From: Oncomelania hupensis
Taxonomy: Eukaryota > Mollusca > Gastropoda > Littorinimorpha > Pomatiopsidae
Direction: 5' to 3'
DNA length: 64,000 nt
NCBI GenBank assembly: GCA_036898135.1
Contig: CM072513.1
Span: forward strand, 38,505,937-38,569,936
The notes beneath the pieces are model-generated. The model searched no databases. It was not told the DNA's origin and saw nothing but the letters and a program-made list of their open reading frames with translations. Positions within the stretch are counted from its first letter, which is position 1, and every line of letters begins with the position of its first letter. Of this stretch, positions 21,301 to 32,717 are shown in pieces. A program made the translations under genes and the position numbers.

Positions 21301-23503
21301 TCGTAATGTGCGCATCTTTTGGGCATCCCATTCCACTTGACAGCTTTGATACTCCTCTTCCGTGATGGTACTTTTGGTTAGATCACTAAAAAAGGCCTCT
21401 CTGGGAGGTAGCTGTGGCTCATCTAATTTGTCCAGTGATGTGATATATTGATAAGGAAAAAATGATTTCTGTAGTGAGCACTTGTAGGCTGCTAAATATT
21501 GGCGATAAGAAAAACCAGGCGCCAAATAATTGGTTATGTCTAAAAATCTTAATTTGGCGTTCGAAAGGACCAAAAACTGGTTGCCTTTTTTGATCATCCG
21601 ATTTTTAGAGGTTGTTTTTGCTTTCTTCTTTTGTTTTTTCCACAAAGACGCCTTTTTTCTCTTTCTAGCTTCAGGTGTTATTTCTTCTTCTTCTTCTTCA
21701 TCATCCTCTTCTTCTGTTTCCTCCTCATCCTCATCTTCATCCTCATCTTCAGCATCATCCTCTTTCTCCTTATTTAGATTCACGCCAGGGTCGGGCTCAG
21801 TTTCACAAAAATGTTTAGCCAAATAAGGTTTCAAAACATTTAAGTCGTATTTCCCGCTGGAAAACCCAATCACAGGAATGCTTTCAATAAATGTGGATAA
21901 TTGATCTTTAAGATCATTGAGTGGGTGAAATTCAACATGTTCATCAGTTTCGGCGATCACTTCTAAACGCTTCTTGATTTTTTTAAAAACTGGTTTGGCT
22001 ACCTCTTTTAGAATGGAATGTGACGCTTTTTGGATGGTGTATAGTGCGTCTATTGTTTCACGCACCAACTCTTCTGGGTTGCCTGTGGTGATAAAACATT
22101 GTGGTTGTGTAAATCCAGGTACATTGCTACATATACTGATGGAAAGCGGTACATGCTCTTCTAAAAATGTTAATTGTGTAGGGTTATTCTCGATATGTGG
22201 TGTATTGGGAAAATACGTCTCTATATCATATACAATTCTATAGGGATGAAACTGCAGTTGTAGTGGCAATTTTATATTTTCATCATCTAATCTCTGTCTT
22301 AGTGTGGGTGGTAGTTTATAGATTCCTCCCGGAAATTTTTCACGGGTTTGAGCCCCTTTACATTGCATAAAATGAGAACATAATTTATTGGATGCCCTAA
22401 AATGGCGATCGCATTTGCTGCAGCTGTAAGTCTTTGCATATATATTTAAGTTCTTAATATATGAAAAATGATTTTGAAACTGGTTAATATATAGTGTCTC
22501 GGAGTATCTGGTTAACGAGCGTCTCACTAATTGTGCTGTAGGTAATTCGGATTCTTCTTCTTTTTGCAGACTAAAGATAGTCACATTGACTTCAAAATGT
22601 TTCTCAAATCGGTCTAGGTCTTCTAGGTTTATCCCGTCAAATGTTTTGGGATCACCCTGAGGTAAAAAACTTTTAAATAATGTCTTTGCACTTCGTTCAC
22701 AATTTTCTTGATTCGCCCCTCTTTTTATCGCTAAGCAGCGAAATAAACACAAGTTGTCTTTGATAAGATGCCGACCATTACGTTTCACGAGAGAAATAAG
22801 TCCTCGATTTTCTGTTAAAAATAATGGAAAATCGGCGGGTGGAGCTCCCAAAAGACGATGTTGACGTTTAAATACAAAAAATTCAATATTGGTGATCCAC
22901 TCCAGAGTCCATTCTCTGCAAAATAAAATAAAAACTATAAGTACTTTTTTTCTTTATCTCAAACAAACAAACAAACAAAACAAACAAACAAACAAACAAA
23001 CAAACAAATTTTCCTATCATAAATATTTAATGGTTTACTTACGTGTTTTCTCTTTGTATGGTAGCGAGGTTCTGGTAGTCGATGTTGTCAAGGTCGCTTA
23101 GGAACTGTTCCCAGTCTTCACGATTGTTTATAGAAATGGGATTTTCAAAGAGTGCAGCATTGTTCACACACGCATAGTGGTACTTTATTTCTCCTGAGCG
23201 TTGATTTTTTAAAATCACTCCTAAGCTGGCATTAATTTTAAAACAAAAGGTCTGGTTCTGATAAATTGAATTATTTAATTGTTCGTGGGTCAACAAACCG
23301 CCTTCAAAACCAAAATTATATCGTTCTAGCACAGGTCCACGGTAAATATAATTGTTTATATATCGGCTATTATTCACATAGCACTGAAGAATTGGGTCGT
23401 GGTCTCCAATAAAATGTACTTCTTCTAAAAGACTGTTAATAACAGCGTCTGAACTATTATTTACAAGCACTTGATCCAAGTCGCTATCTTCAAAATCATC
23501 CAT
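18244..23503 (-). CDS. POLB: Protein-primed family B DNA polymerase, three exons
   Basis: Exons 23503-23043, 22915-20044 and 19410-18244; introns begin GTAAGT and GTGAGT and end TTTTGCAG and GATCTAG. Phases agree, giving about 1,499 codons. Approximate spliced positions: a CxxC-type finger (CSKCDRHF) about 320; ExoI YDIETY about 383; ExoII GFSSGKYDLN about 505; an acidic run about 536-565; ExoIII YNNMDC about 699; motif A EGYDANSLY about 801; an inserted GCYWHGHDC block about 893; motif B (K-x2-GNSSYG) made only by splicing exon 2 to exon 3; motif C CDTDSLY about 1209; and a TREPGLWKLE block near the C-terminus. All catalytic motifs are present. The C-terminus overlaps the ATPase start by 65 nt. 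A Pro/Ser-rich stretch of about 110 residues at 18.67-19.0 kb may be an insertion or an unannotated intron. Confidence 0.92.
18665..19000 (-). other. Pro/Ser low-complexity insert in the polymerase palm-thumb region
   Basis: Between motif C and the TREPGLWKLE block the frame stays open through about 110 Pro/Ser/Leu codons built from degenerate CCACCATC-like triplets; the opposite strand is open too. A possible acceptor (GTGTTGCAG) sits at its 3' end near 18690, so part could be spliced out. Either a tolerated loop expansion or an intron. Confidence 0.6.
19411..20043 (-). other. Polymerase intron 2 with three tandem repeats
   Basis: The 633-bp intron interrupts motif B. It contains three units (phase points at about 19573, 19749 and 19938) with the block GTTTTGTTTCCAATGCATTT, followed by TTTAAATTTGGGCGTGC-like sequence, plus CA/CG-rich runs such as CACATGCGCGCACACG. 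The CpG-bearing units look like a local satellite. The branch region near the acceptor is T-rich. Confidence 0.8.
22916..23042 (-). other. Polymerase intron 1
   Basis: 127 bp, GTAAGT...TTTTGCAG, containing an (AAAC)n run at 22963-23007. Splicing completes a codon split 2+1 and joins the acidic N-terminal exon to the WxLEWITNIEFFVFKRQ-like start of exon 2. Confidence 0.85.
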
Positions 23504-23579
23504 TTTAAAAGATTTGCTATTTCAGAATTCTTTTCAGAAAAAAAATGCTGCCACAAAACTCTCCTATACGTTTTCTCAA

Positions 23580-23670
23580 AAAATGATGCTTAACGTTCTA
23601 TTGTATCAGCGGGTAAAGATGATCACCACGTCGCCACCCTGACAATAATGAACATCATCGTCATTACGAC
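23580..23670 (+). repeat. Internal copy of the flanking repeat (paralogous empty site)
   Basis: Matches the left flank (10200-10249) joined to the right flank (25952-25995) across GATCACC/ACGTCGCCACCCTGAC with no Polinton between them. It lies between the polymerase ATG and its TATA box, so it forms part of the polymerase leader. Confidence 0.8.
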
Positions 23671-23671
23671 C

Positions 23672-23684
23672 TCTCTTTATATAC
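23672..23684 (-). promoter_or_regulatory. TATA box upstream of the polymerase gene
   Basis: Minus-strand TATATAAAG (23675-23683) in GGGGGTATATAAAGAG, about 170 nt upstream of the polymerase ATG. It is a strong match to the eukaryotic TATA consensus. Confidence 0.55.
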
Positions 23685-23769
23685 CCCCATGATTGCTTCA
23701 GCCGTTTGGTGGGATTTCCCGTTTTTGTAAAATTCATGTTTAAACTTGTTTGTGCGAGGTATGCCGGCA

Positions 23770-23890
23770 TCGGCCGACATGTTCAAACATGTTATAGACT
23801 CCGCGAAGCCACTCTAGCCTTTGCTATAAAAAAAGACTCTCACACACACACCATCTGGTATTAAAAAAAAAAGGCAATTGGTATCTACTA
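23770..23890 (+). promoter_or_regulatory. Orphan promoter-like module 1 in the right arm
   Basis: The 23-bp block 23795-23817 matches 21 of 23 bases of the reverse complement of 14069-14091, and is followed by GCTATAAAAAAAG, as the PC4 module is by TATATAAAAGG. Here it points right, where no gene follows, only (GA)n. It is preceded by GACATGTTCAAACATG. Confidence 0.6.
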
Positions 23891-23902
23891 AAAGAGAGAG
23901 AT

Positions 23903-23986
<84 letters not shown>

Positions 23987-24022
23987 TGCAAGATAGAGAG
24001 AGAGAGAAAAAGAGAGAGAGAT
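23890..24022. repeat. (GA)n microsatellite
   Basis: About 130 bp of GA units beginning after CTACTAAAAGAGAG, the same junction as at 24675. Confidence 0.95.
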
Positions 24023-24242
24023 GGTGTTGGGCATAATTTGTACCCTCCCCAGCTTTAAAATCAATTAACATTCCAAGCAGACAACCCTATGACATCCGAC
24101 CTTCTCGCCAGACTGGTCACGCTCTGTCTGTATAAACATAGGGTTCGGCACTCTATCCATATAATCTGTGGTTCATTCAGCTAATATAAGCATTGTTAAA
24201 AATATATATTTATGTGTCCATATGTGCATATGTCTGTGCGTA

Positions 24243-24249
<7 letters not shown>

Positions 24250-24280
<31 letters not shown>

Positions 24281-24303
24281 CGTGTGTGGGTGTAGGTGTG
24301 TGT

Positions 24304-24338
<35 letters not shown>

Positions 24339-24340
24339 TT
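24250..24340. repeat. (GT)n microsatellite
   Basis: About 90 bp of GT with GGTGTGGGTGTAGG variants. Confidence 0.95.
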
Positions 24341-24559
24341 AGGTATCCAATATCCACTCCAAAAGTGATATGTTTAATATTGTGTGTGTGTAGTTTTTCC
24401 GATATACTGACATCCTAATATTAATATCTTAAACACTTCATCTAGCGACCGATGCCCCCCAGATGTGCGCATGTTGTTTCCCAACCACGCTTCAGTGGAC
24501 ATCATCCAGTTGGGTCGTCTTCCTTAAAATATCTGTCATGCATATTTCCCGGATGATCA

Positions 24560-24673
24560 AATATCATGGTCGACAAGTTCAAACATGCTGTCAGAGCATC
24601 AGCTGTGGTTAGTATGTCTAGACTCTAACATCTCTCGCATACCCTCCAATATAAAAAGTCAATTATTATCTAC

Positions 24674-24680
<7 letters not shown>
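24560..24680 (+). promoter_or_regulatory. Orphan promoter-like module 2 in the right arm
   Basis: A diverged repeat of module 1: GACAAGTTCAAACATG, then TCTAGACTCTAACATCTC, a TATA-like AATATAAAAAG at about 24650, and CAATTATTATCTACTAAAAGAGAG leading into (GA)n, here shortened to its landmarks. It points right and no gene follows. Confidence 0.5.
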
Positions 24681-25335
<655 letters not shown>

Positions 25336-25340
<5 letters not shown>

Positions 25341-25951
25341 CATCACCATCATTATACTGGCCCAAGATCAGTATACTCTTTTTTAACATCACACTTCCCC
25401 CACATTCACAAGGCTATGAGACTCTCTTTTATCTTTATATACAAGGCAGCCTATAGCTGTATACGTTTTTGGCTAAATCAACACTAAAACTATAAAAAAC
25501 AATTATACTGAAGAAAAAAATTGTATTTGTTGACCAATAACTTATTCATTGTTGAGTATAAACAAAACAGACCCCCTACCAAGACCACACGTGATATAAA
25601 TAGATGTAGTGGTCCGCCCGCGCACGCACGCGCCTGCCCCACCCGCGCACGCCCCGCGCACGCCCCGCGCACGCCCCGCGCACACCAGACCGCTGCCGGC
25701 TGCTCGCTCCGCACCCCGCCATTAAATAAAACACCGCAACAACAAAAAACAAACAAATGCCGCCATTACCCACAAACAAAATGCCGCACCAGTGATATAA
25801 TATACCACAGCAGCGATGACCGCAGCCAATGACCCTGACCTCACATACCCTCATATGACATCAGCCTATGACGTCAGCCTATGACGTCAGCCAGCCGTGT
25901 CAGCTGCATCCAAAAAAAAAATACAACCCTAAAGCTCGGTAGTTTACTACT
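25336..25951 (-). repeat. Right terminal inverted repeat
   Basis: Inverted copy of 10250-10660 with about 190 extra bp (25401-25590). It carries the mirrored CRE trio at 25856-25889, three or more CGCGCACGCCC units at 25645-25682, and an embedded SINE 3' part at about 25340-25440. Confidence 0.93.
25340..25440 (+). mobile_element. SINE 3' portion inside the right TIR
   Basis: On the plus strand it resembles the reverse complement of 27530-27620, sharing CTTGGGCCAG, TAATG, GTGATGCCC, CATAGCCTTGTG and GTGATGTT (as read on the minus strand). It therefore appears to be the tail half of the 5S-like SINE family at 27.5 kb. Part of it (from GGGAAGTGTGATG) is also in the left TIR. Confidence 0.65.
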
Positions 25952-26035
25952 ATCACCACGTCGCCACCCTGACAACAATGACCACCATCATCATATCAAA
26001 AATAAGATCCAACGGATCTTCGGTATTAGAATAAT
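25952..26035 (+). repeat. Right half of the split host repeat, with target duplication
   Basis: ATCACC (25952-25957) is the second copy of the target duplication. It continues as ACGTCGCCACCCTGAC, as in the internal copy at about 23627-23642. Confidence 0.85.
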
Positions 26036-26037
26036 AT

Positions 26038-26200
<163 letters not shown>

Positions 26201-26519
26201 AAATATTTAAAAGCCAGTGGGATTGATTGAATGTTCTTTGGCGCGAGCACGCATATGCGCGACTGAGAGTGTATATGTACATGCACGGGTATAGGGCTTA
26301 CTACTTCTATACGGATCCCATTACGGCTTGCATGTAAACAGGACAAATCCTTTAAGACCCACTATATATTAATTCACCATGTGAAACATAAATTACTTAA
26401 ATTATTATCAGTCCTAATTTTCCTTTGACTAGGGAATTATAGAAAACAGCATAAAGGTGCAAGACCTTGTTATACTTTTTGTACACGCATCTAACGATAC
26501 TGTTCTCCAAATTCAACTA

Positions 26520-27500
26520 GAATGGCAAAGCCCATATGACTCACTTGCTCCTTATGGAACTTGCATATTTCACATCAAAATGAGTGCCCAGAAAAACTGA
26601 AACGGTGGCATTAAAATGCAAAATAATGATGACTTTGATCTTAGCCTTGAGATGACCTTGACTTCTGGCTCCAAAACGACACTAATATATAATCAAATAA
26701 ACTATATCATAAGTTGTATCATGCCAAAAAAAAAAAACCCAGTGAATTTGGGATGACCCTGATTTTCAATGATCTTGACCTCGGGATGACCTTGACCGTC
26801 GCATCACCTCAAATGCTCATGCATGATCCAATAACCCAATGTTGATGTCTAAAATGGGTCAAATATATAGAACCATTCCACAATACGATGACCAATTTAT
26901 TACAAAAAAATGTGTAAGGCCTAAAATTACCTTGACCTTCAAGATCAACGCAAAAAACGGTACATATATGAATGGTCAATCTATTATTCCGCATACAAGT
27001 TTGAACTTTTTATCTCTCATTGTGTAAGGTCAAAGTACCCATATGAACCGACTTTGGGCAGCTCCAGTGACCCTGACCTTTGAGCAAGATTGACCAAATT
27101 TGAGTGGCATGTGTGTCTCATCGATATCTATCACTTTTTAAATAACCTAAGTTCAATATCAATAACTGAAAGGAAAAAAATATATAAGATTTGGTTGAAA
27201 TAAAATTTTCATTTTTTGGCTAACATTTGCCGACCCGGCTTAACCATGACCTTGAAGTGAAGTCATTCATTCACTGATAATTTCTGAAGTCTTATGAATA
27301 TATACAATCCTACCGCGTTTGGTAGCAAAACATGTGCACGTTGTGCACAAAACGAAGCAATTCCATTTTTTAAAATATCATTTTTGGACTATTTAAAACT
27401 CATTTCACCCAGATTTGTCAAAATCTGGATTTTTAAAAACTTTTTAAAATTTTTTGCTTTGCATGAGTCAATAAAGTCGGTCACTCGGACATCCATCCCT
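26520..27500 (+). repeat. TGACCTTGACCTT-rich dispersed repeat, copy 1 of 3
   Basis: Shares ordered blocks with 28935-29830 and 38000-38990: AAAGCCCATATGRCTCAC, ATGAAAATGAGTGCCCA, ACGGTGGCATTAAA, CAAGATCAACGCAAAAA and TTTGACTATTTAAAACTCAT-like. Many TGACCTTGA half-sites recur. I found no coding sequence and no clear termini. Confidence 0.8.
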
Positions 27501-27515
27501 TTAAAAAAAAAAAGG

Positions 27516-27815
27516 CAAAGGTAAAGGTAGTCCCATAGCCTTGTGGCCGTAGAGGAGCGTGATGTTGGAGATCACACTTATCTTGGGCCAGCGTAATGAG
27601 AGTGATGCCCATCTCTCTCCCTCGCTGCTTTACCTTCCCCACCCTTAAGAGAGTAGGTACTCAGTCACAGCTGAGTCAACAGGGGTCGTTGTTATTTGTC
27701 GCTTCACGTTTTGCGGTCACCCATCCAAGTGCTAACTGCACTGGACGGTGCTCAACTTGCGACACAGTAGCGAGTGCTCCAACCACTGCGCAGTCCGACA
27801 CCCCTGCGTACACAA
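27516..27815 (-). mobile_element. 5S-like SINE, copy 1
   Basis: On the minus strand GTTAGCACTTGGATGGGTGACC matches the internal promoter (box C) region of 5S rRNA, here split by one variant base. The tail ends GGCTATGGGACTACCTTTACC next to a homopolymer A/T run, as in a retroposed SINE. It is related to 51290-51665 and to the SINE piece in the Polinton TIRs. Confidence 0.7.
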
Positions 27816-28218
27816 ATCAATCTAACGATGTTATTCTCCAAAACTCTATGGCATCGGTCACATTGCTACCCCCAATTTAGCAGCATTTTTTGCTTATAAC
27901 GCTATAAAAGATTTGTATCTGACTATAAACCATCCACTAACCGCCAGACTGGAATAACCCGACGGACTTACCAAACGGATTGACAAAGGATAACGCCGTT
28001 ACGGAGACATGAGTGTAATATTTTTCGGTCATCTCACCTCTCACGCGGAAGCTACAGCAACCGCTGAATTTTTAGAAAAACGATTCAAGCGGACTAATGT
28101 ATTAGCTTTTCTTCGCCATTCATCCCCAACCCAACCCACCCCATCTAAATCATGTCGTCTTCTTTCACTCATCTCCCTTCGGACTCTACCCTACCCCCTT
28201 CCTCCAACTCCCCACGGG

Positions 28219-28251
<33 letters not shown>
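28219..28251. repeat. (CT)n microsatellite
   Basis: About 33 bp of CT. The surrounding 27.9-28.7 kb holds no gene that I can support; AATAAA near 28540 is not tied to a coding frame. Confidence 0.85.
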
Positions 28252-28255
<4 letters not shown>

Positions 28256-28779
28256 CTGAAATGTGTAGTCTTGTATAGTTCTAAGTTTGGAATTTTGTAG
28301 TCTTCTTTCTGGTGTGTATTTCTTTTTTCTTGGATTTTGCATCAAATTTCGTTATTTCTGTAAGCTTTCGTCATTTCTGTAAGCTTTTGAATATGGAATG
28401 TACAGAAACATTAAGTTTGTATTGTTGGTAATTTTATTTTTATTGCATATGTTGTCATTTTTAATCTGAGTTCACATGATCGCGCTGAATCTCCCACCCC
28501 ATCCTTCCCATTGAAATGAACCTGTTTTGTGTTTATTCAATAAAACGTCTAAGTCTAAGTCTCTCTCTCTTCCTCTGTGGTGTGGGGTCTAGAGAGTGGA
28601 ATGTGTCAAATTCTACATTCCTATCTCTCCTTGGTCTTTATCCACAAGACCACTCTTCTGAACGCTCTGTAGATGCCTATAAGAAGAAGAACACACGAAG
28701 ATGGTGAAATGATGAGAAGGAGAATAAGGACGACTAGATGAAAGAAGAATAAGATACAAACAACAGAACGAACACATTA

Positions 28780-28820
28780 AGAAGAAGTAGAAGTAGTAGT
28801 AGAATTAATAATAATAATAA

Positions 28821-28892
<72 letters not shown>

Positions 28893-28893
28893 A
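28780..28893. repeat. (AGT)n microsatellite
   Basis: About 100 bp of AGT after short GAA and AAT runs. Confidence 0.95.
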
Positions 28894-28934
28894 GCAAGAA
28901 CAAGACGAAGTACAAAAAGAAGAACTAGAAGCAC

Positions 28935-29830
28935 AAAGCCCATATGGCTCACATGCACGTTATTGAACTTGCAATATTTAACATGAAAATGAGTGCCCAG
29001 GAACAAATTAAACGGTGGCATTAAATTTCAAAGTAATACCGGATTTGATTTCCGATGCTCTTGACATTGAGATGACCTTGACCTCCGGTTATAAATACAC
29101 TCATGGAGATCTAATAAACTACGGCAAAAGTTGCATTATGCCCCAAAACAGTTACCCTGGAATGCGCTTGATCTTTAGTTATTTTGACCTTGGGAGACCT
29201 TGACTTTCACGTGACCTCTGATACTCATGCATGTTCAAATAACCCAATGTTGCTGTATATTATGGGTTAAATATAGGGCCCTTTCATTGTACGATGAGAT
29301 TTTTTAAACGTTTTTGTAAGGCTTAAAATGACCTTGACCTTCAAGATCAACGCAAAAACAACACGTATTAATAGATCAATCTATTATCTCTAAATACAAG
29401 TTTGGACTTTATATATTCTCTCATGTTTTAAAGTCAAGGTTAAGGGCACTTCAAAGTACCTATACGAACCAACTTTAGACAGTGACCTTGACCTTTGAGC
29501 AAGGTTGACCAAATTTGCAAAGTATGCATGTCTCATTAATATCTATCATGCATAAAAGAATCATAAGTTAAATGTTAATTACTTAGCAAACATGTTAAAT
29601 TTGGTGCAAAGTAATAATGTTCTGACTAACATTTGTTGACTCTGTGGCCTTAACTTTAAAGAGAAGACATTCATTCACTAATAATTTTCGAGGTCTCATG
29701 GATATAAACCATCTTACCAAGTTTGGTTACGATACACAGACGGACGGCTAAAAGACAAACGGACGACCGTTCTTTTTTTTTTTTCTTACAAACGTCATTT
29801 GTTTGGACTATTTAAAATTCATTTCGGACA
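28935..29830 (+). repeat. TGACCTTGACCTT-rich dispersed repeat, copy 2 of 3
   Basis: Same ordered blocks as copy 1, including AAAATGACCTTGACCTTCAAG at about 29326 and ATTGACC/TTGACC variants. It ends in a (T)n run and TTTGGACTATTTAAAATTCATTT-like sequence. Confidence 0.8.
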
Positions 29831-29879
29831 GATTTGTAAACATTTGGATTTTTGTTCTTTTTGGGGGAGGAAGGGGAGG

Positions 29880-30115
29880 TGGTGATTGTGAAGAAACGAA
29901 AACTCCGATGGTATGGCCACGTCACCAGAGCATCAGATCTTGCAAAGAGGGAGAGGACAACATTCGAGAATGGACTGGCTTGACATTGAGCGAAGCCATT
30001 AGGGTTGCTGACGACAGAGAAAGGTGGAATACGCTGGTTAAACTATCATCTATGGTGCCCCAACGACTTTCGAGGTACGGGATAGGATAGGAGAGGATAG
30101 ATAGGATAGAGGGGG
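29880..30115 (+). mobile_element. RTE-type LINE 3' fragment
   Basis: Encodes the end of the LINE ORF2 (WYGHVTR, then NIREWTGLTLSEAIRVADDRERW) and finishes in a GGATAG-type tandem tail. It matches 47955-48230 but skips an internal segment near 29945, so it is a deleted and 5'-truncated copy. Confidence 0.85.
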
Positions 30116-30255
30116 GGGGGGAGGGTTAGCACATTGCTGTGCACGTGAGTCAACAAGACAAAAATTTAAAAGAAATAAAGAACGAAATCCATTTCCTTTT
30201 GAAAGACTTCGTCTTCTTCATATGATGATGATGAGAGGGTGGAGAATGAGGACGA

Positions 30256-30335
30256 AGAAGAAGAAGAAGAAGAAGAAGAAGAAGAAGAAGAAGAAGAAGA
30301 AGAAGAAGAAGAAGAAGAAGAAGAAGAAGAAGAAA
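30256..30335. repeat. (GAA)n microsatellite
   Basis: About 80 bp of GAA directly upstream of a tRNA-like SINE head. Confidence 0.95.
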
Positions 30336-30336
30336 A

Positions 30337-30500
30337 AGGTGGCCTCGTGGCGCAGTGGATAAGTCGCCGGTTTCCTATGCCGAAGGTCGCGGGTTCGATT
30401 CCCGCAAGGGGCGAACGTATGTGACTTAGGTACGAGACTATTGAGGTCACCGAGGGTTTTCTCCGGGCACTCCGGTTTCCTCCCTCCCTTCAATAATGGT
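30337..30500 (+). mobile_element. tRNA-derived SINE with conserved core
   Basis: Box A (TGGCGCAGTGGATAAG) and box B (GGGTTCGATTCCC) lie in a tRNA-like fold that most resembles Arg tRNA; the acceptor stem does not pair well. It is followed by GGTTTTCTCCGGGCACTCCGG and TTTCCTCC, a core block found in SINEs of many marine animals. It is a SINE rather than a working tRNA gene. Confidence 0.75.
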
Positions 30501-30504
30501 ACAG

Positions 30505-31440
30505 GATGCAGTCAATATAAAAATTTCAAAAATAAAAATTCGATTTTCTTCCGTCTTCTAATAGCGATCTCCCTGCCTTTACACCACCTGTTTGGGTGAT
30601 GTATGTGTATTTGGTGTGTGTGAGGGTAAATGAGACAGGTGAGCGTGTATGTTGGTATAGATCGCCGCGCTTTGAGCCTTGGGGAAAGGCGCGTACATAG
30701 CATCCTGTATTATTATTATTATTATTATTATTATAAACAATAACAACACTGTTACAACAACAACAACAACAACAACAAGAACAAGAAGAAGAACAAGAAG
30801 ATAAAAATAAGAAGAAATAAAGAACCACATCCATTTCCATTGAAAGACGTCTTCTTCTTCTTCAACATCCGTGTCGAAACTACTTCCTGTCGAATTTGGG
30901 AGTACACGTGAGAGAACTTCCTGATCGGCGCGGCACGATTTGGCCTAAAATAGTGTTTAAAAATAGATTTGTATGACACAGCGGCCCTCATGGTCACTCT
31001 CACTTAATTCCTTACATCAAACTGGGAGCTCCGAGGTGGAGTGCAAAGATAAAAGATGGAGCGACAATTTCGTTCGATAAGAAGCAGAAAAAAATTGCAG
31101 CAGCAGCAGCAGAAGAAGAAAAACAACAAAAATGTGGCCGAAAGGGAGGCGACTGATCACGCTTGGGAGAGATGGTCTCCCTTTGATGTGTTTGTCCGGC
31201 TTTGGGTGGTTCCTGCAGCGCAGAATCCTTTGGTGTAGACCTTGGATTATGCAGGACGAGGCGACACGACATATGTTCTCTTCCCCCCCCCCTCCCATTT
31301 TCACCCGCATCCCTCTCTCCACTGACCATTCGTCTTCCGCATTTGGGGATGTGCAGGACTACACTGTCGGTTGGCATTTTTTGCAGGTTTGTGGCAGAAA
31401 CCTGCAAAGAGTGTCGTGGCACTAGTAGCCGGCAATCCGG
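30505..31440. other. Non-coding stretch
   Basis: Holds short (ATT)n and (CAA)n runs near 30710-30790 and no supported gene. Some frames are open for 100-150 codons but have simple composition. Confidence 0.45.
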
Positions 31441-31449
31441 TTTACTATC

Positions 31450-31590
31450 AACACGCTTCCCCGCCTTACAAAGCAACTATTGTTTTACGTCTTTCTTAAG
31501 AGGGATAATGAAAAATAACAGTTCATATTGGGCCGTGTTCTCAAGGGCGTGGCCGAGAAGCGGGAGTCAAATATTCCGCTCGGCTACCCC
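31450..31590 (-). repeat. Dispersed repeat shared with the Polinton left arm
   Basis: Reverse complement carries GTAGCCGAGCGGAATATTTG, GACTCCCGC and later blocks that align with 11265-11400. The tRNA-like start suggests a SINE. Confidence 0.55.
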
Positions 31591-32147
31591 AACAACAACA
31601 AATATAAAGGGAAACAGCAAAATAAGACCTTCAAATAATGTAACCTCTAAGTCCGTAAGGTTATGTGGAGGAAAAAAAAAGTGCAAGAAAGCAAACAAGA
31701 AATAACCCATGAAATATGAAAAAATAAGAAAATAATCAGAAAAGTTTGCAAGAAACAAGACAAGAAATGACCCATGAAATATGAAGCAATAAAAAAATAA
31801 TAAGAACAGAAAAAGAAGAGGAGGAGAAAAAGAATAAGGAATAAGAGCGGAAGATGGAAAAATAGAGAAGAAGAGCAAAGGAGGAAGATCAATTAAGATA
31901 AAGCTGACAAGCGTGCAAGCCAGACAAGTACGGTTTGCACACACACATACACACACATATACACGCACGCACGCACACACACATAAACTTCAAGGAATAC
32001 GGGTGGGTGACCTAAAATAACGGAATAACCGTAATGTGTTACTAGGTCTCTTAGTCAGCATAGTGACGCGTGCATTTCTAATGTAAATAGTTTAATGTAA
32101 TTATTTTACCAAATGAAAAGTTGGTTGTATGGTATAGGGGCGGACTA

Positions 32148-32412
32148 GAAAATCGTGCCTATCCTATCCTATCCTGTCCCGTAACCCGGAGGTCGTAGGG
32201 GCACCACAGATGATTGTTTAACCAGCATATTCCATCTTTCTCTGTCCTCAGCAGCCCTGATGGTTTCGCTGAGACCAGTACATTCTCGAATGTTGTCCTC
32301 CCACCTCTTTTTCGGTCTCCCTCTTCTTTTACCTCCTTGCAATGTGCCTTGCAGAATGGTCTTTGCAAGGTCTGATGATCTGGTGACGTGGCCATACCAT
32401 CGGACAATCGTG
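32148..32412 (-). mobile_element. RTE-type LINE 3' fragment
   Basis: On the minus strand it reads the terminal ORF2 block of the same LINE family and ends in a CCTATCC/GGATAGG tandem tail at 32158-32176. It is 5'-truncated. Confidence 0.85.
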
Positions 32413-32518
32413 CAATTACGCTTAATTCAAGTAACGAATTATCAACAATATCACATTCAGTACTTTTGCAAATAAGTCTTCACATTTATTTGTCTCACTT
32501 GTTTTTCCGTTAATACCT

Positions 32519-32551
<33 letters not shown>

Positions 32552-32717
32552 GCGACGTCTGATGTCTGATGCAGTCTTTTTTCTCAAGCACTTGTAGGAT
32601 GGATTCGAGTGTCGTGTACATGGGAATGCACACGTGTTAAATTGCATATTGTGTCACCCTCATCCGCTCAAAAACATCACCTTAGCATTTGTGAGAAGAA
32701 AGAAGACGAAGAAGATG

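Noticed and set aside
20287..22243. Plus-strand frames of 60-98 codons inside the polymerase exon
   Set aside because: Shadows of the minus-strand polymerase coding sequence.
30337..30412. Functional tRNA-Arg gene
   Set aside because: Boxes A and B are good, but the acceptor stem does not pair and a SINE core follows directly.
31012..31476. A 154-codon minus-strand protein
   Set aside because: Mixed low-complexity composition, overlapping open frames on the other strand and a dispersed repeat. No domain recognised.
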